A stretch of DNA of 64,000 nt from contig OZ036002.1 in NCBI GenBank assembly GCA_964035015.1, positions 6,404,143-6,468,142 of the forward strand. The letters are read 5' to 3'. Of the stretch, positions 1-10,945 are shown one piece after another; positions within the stretch are counted from its first letter, which is position 1; each line of letters begins with the position of its first letter. Source of the DNA: Corallium rubrum (Eukaryota > Cnidaria > Anthozoa > Scleralcyonacea > Coralliidae). The notes under the pieces are model-generated. The model was not told the DNA's origin and ran no database searches. It saw nothing but the letters and a program-made list of their open reading frames with translations. The position numbers and the translations under genes were made by a program.

Positions 1-1733
1 AGTGAGAACTGTATTGTGGTAAATGGCAAACAGGCTATAAAGATGCCTAAGGAGGGTGATAACACACTCACATTCATCAACCACCGTAAGCAGCTTGAGG
101 TACCTCTCGTTATATATGCTGACTTTGAAGCTTTGGTGATGCATAATAACACACCTAGTAAAGATGACAGTGAGTCCTACACACAAGAGTACCAGAAGCA
201 TGTAGACTGTGGGTTCTCATATAAGGTGGTATGCTGTGTTGACGATAGCTTTAGTAAACCGGTTAAGGTCTACAGAGGTGAAAAGGCTGTCTATAAGTTT
301 ATGAAAAAGATGCTGAAGGAGGTGGCCTACTGCCAGAGTGTTAAGGAGAAATTCTTCAATAAAGATATGACCATGACTAAGGATGAGATGGATGAATATG
401 AAAAATCAGTAGAGTGCCACATATGTAATAAAAGTTATGTAGACTCAGATGTGCGGGTTAGAGATCACTGCCACATCACTGGGAAATATAGGGGATCAGC
501 CCATAGCAAATGTAATATGATTTACAGGATTACTGATAAGATACCAGTAATCTTAAATAATCTAAGGGGTTATGACAGCCACTTCATAATGCAGGAGATA
601 GGTAAATTCGGAATGGATATAAATGTGATACCTAACAACATGGAGAAGTATATGTCATTCATGCTGGGCCGACATCTAGTGTTCATAGATAGTCTCCAGT
701 TCATGTCCAGTGCTCTAGGACGACTTGTTGACAACTTACCTAGGGACGCTTTCGTAATAACGTCTGAGGAGTTCAAGGGTGAGAAGTTCGATCTGATGAC
801 TCGCAAGGGAGTTTATCCATACGACTATATGAGCAGCTCTGAAAAGTTCGATGACACCTGCTTACCAACAAAGGACGAGTTCTATAGCGCCCTGAATAAT
901 GAACACATCTCTGAGAATGACTATGCACATGCCCATAAGGTTTGGAGAACCTTCAGACTGGGTAATATGGGAGAATACCATGACTTGTATATGAAGTCAG
1001 ATGTGCTGCTGCTGGCTGATGTTTTTGAAAACTTTAGGAAGACCTGCCTGCAGTACTATAAGTTGGACCCATGTCACTACTTCTCCAGTCCCGGGTTGTC
1101 CTGGGATGCGATGCTAAAAATGACTGGAGTGGAAATTGAACTGATGACTGATATAAACATGTTCCAGTTCATAGAAAAGGGTATGAGAGGTGGAACGTCA
1201 TATATCGCTAACAGGTATGGGGCGGCTAATAACAAGTATATGAGAAAATATGATGATAGTCTACCTAGCAAGTACCTTATGTACCTGGATGCCAACAACC
1301 TTTACGGATGGGCCATGAGTCAGTACCTACCGACCGGTGGATTTAAGTGGCTTCCGGACGTTGACACAGTGGACTTGAGTAAGTATGGTGACGAGTCTGA
1401 CCGTGGACTTATACTTGAGGTTGATCTGGAGTATCCGGACGAGCTTCATGAGAAACATAACGACTTTCCTCTAGCACCGGAAAAGCTTAAAGTCGAATCG
1501 GATATGTTGTCTGACTACTGCCGCAGCATAAAGGACAAGTATAACATATCAATAGGAACAGTGCATAAACTAATCCCAAACCTAATGGATAAAACCAAGT
1601 ACGTTATACATTACAGGAATCTACAGCTGTACACGGAACTGGGGATGAAGATAAAGAAAATCCATAGGGTGCTAGAATTCGATCAGTCACCATGGTTAAA
1701 GCAGTACATCGATTACAACACTCAGAAGAGGGC
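1..1733 (+). CDS. Polinton-type family B DNA polymerase, 5' part, interrupted by an insertion
   Basis: Protein-primed family B DNA polymerase (DNA_pol_B_2 type) of a Polinton/Maverick or adintovirus-like element. The frame is open at base 1, so the true start lies upstream. Numbering from the codon at base 16, I see the Exo I motif YADFE (Asp36), a zinc-binding endonuclease VII-like insert at residues 133-167 (CxxC, then DHCH, then CN), Exo II around NLRGYDSHF (182-190), Exo III as Y325-x3-D329, and polymerase motif A at D425 (YLDANNLYGW). The frame stays open into the inserted element and stops at 1782, but residues after base 1733 belong to the insertion. Motifs B and C lie on the far side of the insertion. 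The gene is broken as it stands. The family assignment is firm; Polinton versus adintovirus cannot be settled, because no integrase, ATPase or capsid gene is in the window. Confidence 0.85.
1728..1733. repeat. 6-bp target site duplication, left copy
   Basis: GAGGGC lies immediately before the left end of the palindromic element and recurs immediately after its right end at 7853-7858. A 6-bp duplication is the size known for Polinton integrases. Confidence 0.8.
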
Positions 1734-1786
1734 AGTAGATAACCCCCCCCATATAGCGTACAAAGGGATGCCGCCTCATTAAATAT

Positions 1787-2812
1787 TCGGTGTGACGCCC
1801 GGTGGTGTGACGCCCGAAGGGTCTGAATTGGCAGAGACAACTGCTCTGGTGAAACCTGAATATTATTTGAATAATATGGAGACTTTGAATATTATATTAG
1901 TTAGAACCTAAATGATCAAACAGTCTTATACACGTTTTGTGGCAATAAGTGTTTAGAGAGTTATCGTTTACTTTGGCCTAGTTTGTAGAGGAACGAAACA
2001 GAAATGGATAGAGACACTTTATATTTTTTATCTTAAACCTGGAATTTAGCGGGTTTTTGGTTAAGTAATCTGAGTGTTATTTACGAAGAGATGAATGTTA
2101 ACAGTTTTGGTCGAATTATCGCTTATCTAACCCTAGTGTATAGAGTATACGAATCCTTGGATGAAGAATCAATTCGAGAAGCCGTAAGAAGAACGATTTT
2201 AAGTGTGGAAATATAAACCCAAAGCGCTTTATTACTTTGAAAGCGTTGCTACGCTTTCTGTTGCTACGGCTGATATTTGCGTATTTATCCTGAGTGCACG
2301 TGCAGAGCACAAAAGGGAAAGCTCGTTAAAGTTACTAATGACCTAAATATAACCGGTTGTGTGACGCCCGGTGTGACGCCCGAAGGGTCTGAATTGGCAG
2401 AGACAACTGCTCTGGTGAAACTTGAATATTATTTGAATAAGATGGAGACTTTGAATATTATAATAGTTAGAACCTAAATGATCAAACAGTCTTATACACG
2501 TTTTGTGGCAATAAGTGTTTAGAGAGTTATCGTTTACTTTGGCCTAGTTTGTAGAGGAACGAAACAGAAAATGGATAGAGACACTTTATATTTTTTATCT
2601 TAAACCTGGAATTTAGCGGGTTTTTGGTTAAGTAATCTGAGTGTTATTTACGAAGAGATGAATGTTAACAGTTTTGGTCGGATTATCGCTAACCCTAGTA
2701 TATAGAGTATACGAATCCTTGGATGAAGAATCAATTCGAGAAGCCGTAAAAAGAACTAATCTTAAGTGTCGAAATATAAAGGCAAAGCGATTTATTACTT
2801 TGAAAGCGTTGT
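1787..2812 (+). repeat. Tandem direct repeats of about 566 bp inside the left arm
   Basis: The stretch beginning GTGACGCCCGAAGGGTCTGA near 1806 recurs near 2372 and both copies continue in parallel for about 450 bp. A more diverged part (CAGTGCACGTGCAG, GTTACTAATGACC, ATAACCGG) recurs near 3293. The mirror copies are at about 6780-7800. Confidence 0.8.
2098..2213 (+). pseudogene. Decayed coding module, copy A (mirror copy about 7375-7490, minus strand)
   Basis: Translation gives a run ending YRVYESLDEESIREAVRRT followed by a stop. Related modules follow in the same arm at about 2665-2790 (same peptide with a 5-bp deletion upstream), 2904-2951 (NEESILKAIRTFLSV) and 3085-3236 (VNDALNEETVRQAVRKT, with one upstream stop). 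Differences between copies are largely synonymous or conservative, as expected of former protein-coding DNA. I do not recognise the family. The region is no longer an intact gene. Confidence 0.5.
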
Positions 2813-3084
2813 TAGGTCAACTGGAGTACAAACGGAGTAAGTCATCCTAGAATCACTGCTAACTAAACCCTCGTTTATAAGTGAAGAAATCGAAAGAAGA
2901 TAGAATGAGGAGTCAATTCTAAAAGCCATAAGAACGTTTTTAAGTGTCGATATATAAACGAAATATTATTTGGCTGCGGGACGGCTGAGTATCGACTTGA
3001 ATTAATAGCATACATGAATATTATATTAGTTAGAACTTAAATGACCATCTTTAACCATTTACTTGGAGATAGGTACCGAATTGT

Positions 3085-3236
3085 CGCTTATTAGGCTTTA
3101 GTTTATAAAGTAAATGATGCCTTGAATGAAGAAACCGTTCGGCAAGCTGTTCGAAAGACATTGAATCATTTTCTTCAGAGGGGCTTGCCAGAATATAAAC
3201 TGTCAAGGGTTAAACGGCTGACTCGGCTATTTTATT
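3085..3236 (+). pseudogene. Decayed coding module, copy D (mirror copy about 6356-6507, minus strand)
   Basis: The most diverged copy of the module, readable as YRIVAY, a stop, then ALVYKVNDALNEETVRQAVR and onward to a hydrophobic end RLTRLFY. It aligns residue by residue with copy A (RIIAYLTLVYRVYESLDEES) although the codons differ. Unknown function. Confidence 0.45.
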
Positions 3237-3465
3237 AACGTCGTCAAGCATCTTGTTAATGTTGCTACGGCAGATATTTGCGTATTTATGCTCAGTGCAC
3301 GTGCAGGAGACAAAAGAGAAAACTCATTAAAGTTACTAATGACCAAAACATAACCGGATTTGCATATAAGTAGAATATTTAATTCATTTTAGGGGTGATC
3401 ATGAGTTTTTTGGGAATAATAAGGGGCCTGAAGAGGTACTAATATATGGGCAAGTTTAGGCGAAA

Positions 3466-4060
3466 AAGTTAGTCTTAGGACTATAGTCTTAGTTTTAGGA
3501 CTATATAGTCTTAGTCTTAGGTAGTCTTAGTCTTAGGAATATATAGTCTTAGTCTTAGGACTATTATAGTCTTAGTCTTAGTGTTAGGACTATATAGTCT
3601 TAGTCTTAGGACTATAGTCTTAGTCTTAGGACTATATAGTCTTAGTCTTAGGACTATATAGTCTTAGTGTTAGGACTATATAGTCTTAGTCTTAGGACTA
3701 TATAGTCTTAGTTTTAGGACTATAGTCTTAGTCTTAGGACTATAGTCTTAGTCTTAGTCTTAGGACTATAGTCTTAGTCTTAGGACTATTATAGTCTTAG
3801 TCTTAGTGTTAGGACTATATAGTCTTAGTCTTAGGACTATAGTCTTAGTCTTAGGACTATATAGTCTTAGTCTTAGGACTATATAGTCTTAGTGTTAGGA
3901 CTATATAGTCTTAGTCTTAGGACTATATAGTCTTAGTTTTAGGACTATAGTCTTAGTCTTAGGACTATAGTCTTAGTCTTAGTCTTAGGACTATAGTCTT
4001 AGTCTTAGGACCATAGTCTTAGGACTATATAGTCTTTGGACTATATAGTTTTAGTCTTAT
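3466..4060 (+). repeat. Satellite of CTTAGTCTTAGGACTATA units, left arm
   Basis: Tandem array of short units (AGTCTTAGTCTTAGGACTATAT and length variants). The complementary array fills 5525-6112 in the right arm. No coding content. Confidence 0.9.
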
Positions 4061-4228
4061 AATCACCCCAGGGGTAACCCCCAAACACCCCGGGGTACCC
4101 CAATCACCCCTGGGGTAACCTCCAAACACCCCCGGGACACCCCATGGGGTAGCCCCCAAATTCCCCCGGGGTAACCCCAAACACCCTAGGGGTACCCCAA
4201 ACACCCCAGGGGGTAATCCCAAACACCC
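4060..4228 (+). repeat. GC-rich block with GGGGTACCCC-type palindromes
   Basis: Repeats of CCCAAACACCCC and GGGGTAACC with embedded self-complementary cores such as GGGGTACCCC and CCCCGGGG. The mirrored block is 5357-5527. Cytosine runs on one strand and guanine runs on the other give G-quadruplex and i-motif potential. Confidence 0.8.
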
Positions 4229-4750
4229 CCTTTCTCCTCCTCCTCCTCCTCCTCTTCTCTCCTCCTCCTCCTTCTTTCTCCTCCTCCTCCTATTCTCCTC
4301 CTCCTCCTCCTCCTCCTCCTCCTCTTTCTCGTCCTCCTCCTCTTTCTCCTCCTCCTCCTCTTTCTCCTCCTCCTCCTCTTTCCTCCTCCTCCTCTTTCTC
4401 CTCCTCCTCCTCCTCCTCCTCCTTTCTCCTCCTGCTCCTCTTTCTCCTCCTCCTCCTCCTCCTCCTCCTCCTCCTCTTCTCCTCCTCCTCCTCCTCCTCC
4501 TCCTCCTCTTTCTCCTCCTCCTCCTCCTCCTCCTCCTCCTCCTCCTCCTCCTCCTCCTCCTCCTCCTCCTCCTCCTCCTCCTCTCTCTCCTCCTCTCTCC
4601 TTCTCCTCCTCCTCCTCCTGCTCCTCTTCTCCTCCTCCTCCTCCTCCTTCTCCTCCTCCTCCTGTTTCTCCTCCTCCTCCTCCTCCTCCTCCTCTTTCTC
4701 TTCTTCCTCTTTCTCCTCTTTCTCCTCTTTCTCCTCCTCCTTCCTCCTCT
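4229..4750 (+). repeat. Polypyrimidine (TCC)n tract facing a (GGA)n tract
   Basis: About 520 nt of almost pure C+T, matched by 4842-5356 of almost pure A+G on the same strand. The pair sits directly either side of the 37-nt loop. The long low-complexity open frames over it (RRRR, EEEE, GGGG) are artefacts of the repeat. Confidence 0.9.
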
Positions 4751-4777
4751 TAAAATGTGTATTTTGGTAGCGTTTTC

Positions 4778-4814
4778 ATCAACATCTCTATTTGATAGGC
4801 AGTGTCTAAATGAG
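4778..4814. other. 37-nt loop at the centre of the giant palindrome
   Basis: The only unpaired stretch of the element. It is bounded by TATTTTGGTAGCGTTTTC ending at 4777 and its complement starting at 4815. Confidence 0.85.
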
Positions 4815-7800
4815 GAAAACGCTACCAAAATACACATTTTAAGAGGAGGAGGAGGAGGAGGAGAAAGAGGAGAAAGAGGAGAAAGAGGAAGAAGAGAAAG
4901 AGGAGGAGGAGGAGGAGGAGGAGGAGAAACAGGAGGAGGAGGAGAAGGAGGAGGAGGAGGAGGAGAAAGAGGAGCAGGAGGAGGAGGAGGAGAAGGAGGA
5001 GGAGGAGGAGAAAGAGGAGGAGGAGGAGGAGGAGGAGGAGGAGGAGGAGGAGGAGGAGGAGGAGGAGGAGGAGAAAGAGGAGGAGGAGGAGGAGGAGGAG
5101 GAGGAGAAAGAGGAGGAGGAGGAGGAGGAGGAGGAGGAGGAGAAAGAGGAGCAGGAGGAGAAAGAGGAGCAGGAGGAGGAGGAGGAGAAAGAGGAGGAGG
5201 AGGAGAAAGAGGAGGAGGAGGAGAAAGAGGAGGAGGAGGAGAAAGAGGAGGAGGACGAGAAAGAGGAGGAGGAGGAGGAGGAGGAGGAGGAGAAATAGGA
5301 GGAGGAGGAGAAAGAGGAGGAGGAGGAGAAAGAGGAGGAGGAGGAGGAGGAGAAAGGGGGTGTTTGGGATTACCCCCTGGGGTGTTTGGGGTACCCCTAG
5401 GGTGTTTGGGGTTACCCCGGGGGAATTTGGGGGCTACCCCATGGGGTGTCCCGGGGGTGTTTGGAGGTTACCCCAGGGGTGATTGGGGTACCCCGGGGGT
5501 GTTTGGGGGTTACCCCTGGGGTGATTATAAGACTAAGACTATATAGTCCAAAGACTATATAGTCCTAAGACTATGGTCCTAAGACTAAGACTATAGTCCT
5601 AAGACTAAGACTAAGACTATAGTCCTAAGACTAAGACTATAGTCCTAAAACTAAGACTATATAGTCCTAAGACTAAGACTATATAGTCCTAACACTAAGA
5701 CTATATAGTCCTAAGACTAAGACTATATAGTCCTAAGACTAAGACTATAGTCCTAAGACTAAGACTATATAGTCCTAACACTAAGACTAAGACTATAATA
5801 GTCCTAAGACTAAGACTATAGTCCTAAGACTAAGACTAAGACTATAGTCCTAAGACTAAGACTATAGTCCTAAAACTAAGACTATATAGTCCTAAGACTA
5901 AGACTATATAGTCCTAACACTAAGACTATATAGTCCTAAGACTAAGACTATATAGTCCTAAGACTAAGACTATAGTCCTAAGACTAAGACTATATAGTCC
6001 TAACACTAAGACTAAGACTATAATAGTCCTAAGACTAAGACTATATATTCCTAAGACTAAGACTACCTAAGACTAAGACTATATAGTCCTAAAACTAAGA
6101 CTATAGTCCTAAGACTAACTTTTTCGCCTAAACTTGCCCATATATTAGTACCTCTTCAGGCCCCTTATTATTCCCAAAAAACTCATGATCACCCCTAAAA
6201 TGAATTAAATATTCTACTTATATGCAAATCCGGTTATGTTTTGGTCATTAGTAACTTTAATGAGTTTTCTCTTTTGTCTCCTGCACGTGCACTGAGCATA
6301 AATACGCAAATATCTGCCGTAGCAACATTAACAAGATGCTTGACGACGTTAATAAAATAGCCGAGTCAGCCGTTTAACCCTTGACAGTTTATATTCTGGC
6401 AAGCCCCTCTGAAGAAAATGATTCAATGTCTTTCGAACAGCTTGCCGAACGGTTTCTTCATTCAAGGCATCATTTACTTTATAAACTAAAGCCTAATAAG
6501 CGACAATTCGGTACCTATCTCCAAGTAAATGGTTAAAGATGGTCATTTAAGTTCTAACTAATATAATATTCATGTATGCTATTAATTCAAGTCGATACTC
6601 AGCCGTCCCGCAGCCAAATAATATTTCGTTTATATATCGACACTTAAAAACGTTCTTATGGCTTTTAGAATTGACTCCTCATTCTATCTTCTTTCGATTT
6701 CTTCACTTATAAACGAGGGTTTAGTTAGCAGTGATTCTAGGATGACTTACTCCGTTTGTACTCCAGTTGACCTAACAACGCTTTCAAAGTAATAAATCGC
6801 TTTGCCTTTATATTTCGACACTTAAGATTAGTTCTTTTTACGGCTTCTCGAATTGATTCTTCATCCAAGGATTCGTATACTCTATATACTAGGGTTAGCG
6901 ATAATCCGACCAAAACTGTTAACATTCATCTCTTCGTAAATAACACTCAGATTACTTAACCAAAAACCCGCTAAATTCCAGGTTTAAGATAAAAAATATA
7001 AAGTGTCTCTATCCATTTTCTGTTTCGTTCCTCTACAAACTAGGCCAAAGTAAACGATAACTCTCTAAACACTTATTGCCACAAAACGTGTATAAGACTG
7101 TTTGATCATTTAGGTTCTAACTATTATAATATTCAAAGTCTCCATCTTATTCAAATAATATTCAAGTTTCACCAGAGCAGTTGTCTCTGCCAATTCAGAC
7201 CCTTCGGGCGTCACACCGGGCGTCACACAACCGGTTATATTTAGGTCATTAGTAACTTTAACGAGCTTTCCCTTTGTGCTCTGCACGTGCACTCAGGATA
7301 AATACGCAAATATCAGCCGTAGCAACAGAAAGCGTAGCAACGCTTTCAAAGTAATAAAGCGCTTTGGGTTTATATTTCCACACTTAAAATCGTTCTTCTT
7401 ACGGCTTCTCGAATTGATTCTTCATCCAAGGATTCGTATACTCTATACACTAGGGTTAGATAAGCGATAATTCGACCAAAACTGTTAACATTCATCTCTT
7501 CGTAAATAACACTCAGATTACTTAACCAAAAACCCGCTAAATTCCAGGTTTAAGATAAAAAATATAAAGTGTCTCTATCCATTTCTGTTTCGTTCCTCTA
7601 CAAACTAGGCCAAAGTAAACGATAACTCTCTAAACACTTATTGCCACAAAACGTGTATAAGACTGTTTGATCATTTAGGTTCTAACTAATATAATATTCA
7701 AAGTCTCCATATTATTCAAATAATATTCAGGTTTCACCAGAGCAGTTGTCTCTGCCAATTCAGACCCTTCGGGCGTCACACCACCGGGCGTCACACCGAA

Positions 7801-7852
7801 TATTTAATGAGGCGGCATCCCTTTGTACGCTATATGGGGGGGGTTATCTACT
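4815..7852 (-). repeat. Right arm of the giant palindrome
   Basis: Mirror of 1734-4777 with all the same blocks in reverse order, ending in GTTATCTACT just before the right-hand GAGGGC copy. Confidence 0.9.
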
Positions 7853-7858
7853 GAGGGC
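7853..7858. repeat. 6-bp target site duplication, right copy
   Basis: GAGGGC, identical to 1728-1733, directly after the right end of the element. Confidence 0.8.
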
Positions 7859-8711
7859 CCATGCCATGAATGCGTTTGAGAAAGACTTCTTCAAACTAAT
7901 GAACAATAGCATCTTCGGCAAGACTATGGAAAACCTTAGGAAAAGGGTTGACGTTAGGCTTGTGACCAGTCCCTACAAACTACTTAAACTAACTTCTAAG
8001 CCAACATTCGTAAGTAGCAAAATATTTAATGAGAACCTGGTTGCCGTACATAAAATTAAGGAATGTCTGACACTGAACAGACCCGCCTTCGTTGGGATGT
8101 GTATACTGGACATGTCCAAGACCTTGATGTATGACTTCCACTACAGATATATAGGAAATCTGTATGGTTCTGAGGCCAGGCTACTTTTTACTGATACCGA
8201 TAGTCTACTATATGAGATATCTGCTGGGGATGTGTATAAAGACTTCCACTCTGACCGTGATAAGTTTGATAACAGTGACTACCCCGTGGACTCTGAGTAT
8301 CACTTCACAGAGAATAAGAAAGTCATAGGTAAGATGAAGGATGAGGCAGCTGGAACTCCCATCACGGAATTTATTGGGTTGAAAAGTAAGATGTACTCTT
8401 ACTTGAAGGACAATAATAAAGGAGATAAAAAGGCTAAGGGAGTCAAGAAGTCTGTCATAAGTAAGAATATAAAACATAACGACTATAAGGACACGTTACT
8501 AGAGAAAAAGCAGCTCAAGCACAAAATGAAAACTATAAGAAGTGTACGCCACCAGCTGGGTTCCTACGAGGTCAACAAAATTTCGCTCAGCTGCTTCGAC
8601 GATAAAAGGTATATACTAAATGACGGTGTCAGTAGCTATGCCTATGGGCATAAACTCATCAGGCCCCTTGATGAGCGGTTTTACAGGATAGGGTTTGCCT
8701 TTATTGACTGA
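7859..8711 (+). CDS. Polinton-type family B DNA polymerase, 3' part
   Basis: The C-terminal part of the same polymerase, resuming in the same reading register as the 5' part when the insert and one duplicate are disregarded. It begins with the conserved run leading to motif B (KLMNNSIFGKTMENL), then has motif C DTDS at 8193-8204, the KxY-type motif (GLKSKMYSY) and a stop at 8709-8711. No frameshift or premature stop is visible outside the insertion, so the host copy looks young. An open frame that appears to start at 7746 reads out of the element and is not the real start. Confidence 0.85.
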
Positions 8712-8960
8712 CAACCGGTAAAAGTAAACAGAAATTGCCACCTGCAAAGGATATGCAAATTCAGTCAGACGGCAGCTGAAAAATCCCTACTCTGACGCGT
8801 ACATCCCTATAGCTTCACTCTTATAAAACCACCACATTATATACGGTCTCCCTTCATACGGTTGTTAATACCACTCATCTTCTTCACAAGACCCCTTCTA
8901 GTCTTCTTATCTCTAGTGAGCAGCAGCTATAAACGGTCCTTATCCGTATCCATGTAAACA
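8712..8960 (+). other. Polymerase gene 3' flank, nothing identified
   Basis: About 250 bases after the polymerase stop with no clear open frame. No other Polinton gene (integrase, packaging ATPase, protease, capsid) could be read on either strand downstream. Confidence 0.4.
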
Positions 8961-9058
8961 ACATTCCATTGGGCGTTAGCAACCCCAACTTTTTTAAGTT
9001 GCGTTGAAAAAAAAACGTAGCTTAAAAAAGTTGGGGTTGCTAACGCTCAATGGAATGT
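8961..9058. mobile_element. 98-bp hairpin MITE
   Basis: ACATTCCATTGGGCGTTAGC and the bases that follow are inverted almost perfectly at 9017-9058, with a short A-rich loop. Confidence 0.7.
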
Positions 9059-9059
9059 C

Positions 9060-10892
9060 AACATTAGTGTCACGTGACACTTGTCTACGGAGTAGAATGA
9101 AGAAGTTTTCTGTTACTGGGAGTTTGTAAAAGTGCTAGTATAGGCTGTGAATATAAGGCTTTAAAAACGTCGGCATTTGACATATTTCTCTCCGTACAGT
9201 CAAAAGGAGGCTTCTTTAAGTCTGCGGACTACTTAATAAAATCTGACTTGGATTCTGTGAAGACTTGTATTTTGGAAGATCGGTGGCAACCGACTGGTCT
9301 GGCGAGTTGGGGGGCAAAATAAACTGGTCCATTTGTTGGAAGGTTTTATCTGACTCACAATAGACTTTACACTGGTGACTCCTGGTATGATTGCGGCCCA
9401 GCACCTCGCCTTCGGCTCGGTGTGGCCGCCTGGACTCCAGGTTGCCTCTGTTCGGGGCTGTTGTGTGGTGCTAGGTAAATGACCATACGGGTGACTTGAC
9501 CTTGGTGACTCCAAGAAGTACTAGGGCGTCCCACTTAGCATAAGCTCTGGCCATCGCCAAACCACTTGGTTGCTGTTGTCTTTTCCACCGTACCTAATGT
9601 AAACTTTATGTTGCATGGAAAAATAATTTCATATAGGTTGGGTCATTGGTATTCCTGGGTTTTGGATTCCTGGCGGCAACCGACTGGTCTGGCAAGTTGG
9701 GGGCAAAATAAACTGGCCCATTAACTATAACCACCCGTATAGCCAAGCCGTGGTTCTATGCCGTGGTTCCAGTGGTCGCGCTGACGGGGTAAGTAGGGCC
9801 AACCACTGGGGCCAACGGCCGGGGCTGACGGAGGTTCCAGCAACTTCAAAAAAGTGGTGTATGCGGCCAACCAAAAACATCCCGGGGAATAGTCCACGCC
9901 TTGGAGCGGTGAAGCATCCAACCAGCAGTCGAGCTGACGGTTAAAAAGTGATGCTACCGAAATTACTTATAGTTGACTGGTAGTAGCACAAAAATGTGGA
10001 ATCGCCGATAGGACCACTTCCGAAAAAAGTGATGCATGTGGCTAGCTCTAAAACACCCCGGGAATAGACAAAAATATCGTCCACGCCTCTGGGAGGAAAG
10101 GTATCCCTGTCGTAGCACCCAAAATAAACTGGCCTGGTACCCCCATATCCTATACTACTTCTCCGAGAAAATAGCAAAAAATTCAAGCATGCTTGCAAAA
10201 TCCAAACAACGTGAAACCTTTTTCGTGTCTTTGACATGTATTTTAAAGAAATCAAGAAAATCGGGGTGAAAGTTTGCGTAATTTATGTAATTTCTTTCTC
10301 CGATATCCAAACCGGCACAGACAGGATACTGTTTATGTAATATTTAAAACATGAGGATTTTATCAGATTTATGTGCAAATGTTTTGAATAGCTTCAAAAA
10401 CGATCCATTTGGTAAGTTCATTGGCGTGGTAATTTTGAAAAACAACGTTGTCTAAGCCGAGAAAATCAAAGCTAAAGTTTAATAACGAAAATCAGGAGGA
10501 TTTCTTATCAAATATAAAGCCACGGACATGGTACTGATTTCTTTTGTGTTTTCCTTGTGAAATATAAATGAGTTTTTGAAGATCTTTTTATAAAACAGGA
10601 AACAAAATTAACGCCATTAGCCTTAAAATGTACGACCAATGGTACATACCGACTTTAACACTTTTCTTCCCTTGACGAGTAAAATCGTCTGGTGTTAGAC
10701 CATAGTTAGTGGAGGGGGATGGTTTGGAAGCTACATTCAGTGGCGTAACGGAGGAAGACGGGGCCCTTAGGCATATTTGGTGTGGGGGGCCCTGTTGTCA
10801 TGATTTGACTGACATGGTTTGAAAGCTGTATTACTTGATACATGTGTTTTTAGATGAAGAGAAGATTTATTACTTATATAGTCCTTTTACTT

Positions 10893-10945
<53 letters not shown>
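9060..10945. repeat. Intergenic block of degenerate repeats
   Basis: No gene recognised. GGCAACCGACTGGTCTGGC followed by GGGCAAAATAAACTGG occurs at about 9282-9335 and again at about 9672-9720. A second repeat (AAAAAAGTG.TG.ATG.GGC with CCGGG and GTCCACGCCT) occurs at 9848-9902 and 10024-10088. The short open frames here are chance. Confidence 0.55.
10265..10560 (+). repeat. Dispersed repeat (GATGAAACACTCC family), partial copy
   Basis: Shares GCTTCAAAAACGATCCATTT, GTCTAAGCCGAGAAAATCAA and CCACGGACATGGTACTGATT with 30735-30935. Related sequence occurs inverted at 43690-43960, and the family's foldback form is at 62918-63479. Confidence 0.7.

Larger units (their letters stand above)
1734..4777 (+). 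repeat. Left arm of the giant palindrome
   Basis: Reverse complement of 4815-7852 with very few differences. Example checks: TAAAATGTGTATTTTGGTAG near 4751 against its complement ending at 4841, and the tract of eight C at 1743-1750 against eight G at 7836-7843. Confidence 0.9.
1734..7852. mobile_element. Giant foldback (palindromic) element with Polinton-like ends
   Basis: A 6,119-bp inverted repeat. Position x in the left arm pairs with about 9592-x near the centre and about 9586-x at the ends, so the arms differ by only a few indels. The ends are 5'-AGTAGATAAC and GTTATCTACT-3', flanked by the 6-bp direct repeat GAGGGC. From outside to centre each arm holds a tract of eight C, two direct repeats about 566 bp apart plus more diverged copies, a CTTAGGACTATA-type satellite, a GC-rich block of about 170 bp, a pure polypyrimidine tract of about 500 nt, and a 37-nt loop. 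There is no intact transposase, so it is non-autonomous. AG..CT ends plus a 6-bp duplication are known for Polintons; mobilisation by a Polinton integrase is inference. An alternative end point one base further out (CAGTAG) would give a 4-bp duplication. Confidence 0.85.

Noticed and set aside
4025-5546. Two long open frames (arginine/glutamate-rich and glycine-rich) over the centre of the palindrome
   Set aside because: They are translations of (TCC)n/(GGA)n tracts and the G/C block; the composition follows the repeat and there is no domain or codon signal.
9216-9514. Two overlapping minus-strand frames of 62 and 93 codons
   Set aside because: They lie in degenerate repeats (GGGCAAAATAAACTGG), are not similar to any protein I recognise, and show no splice or start context.
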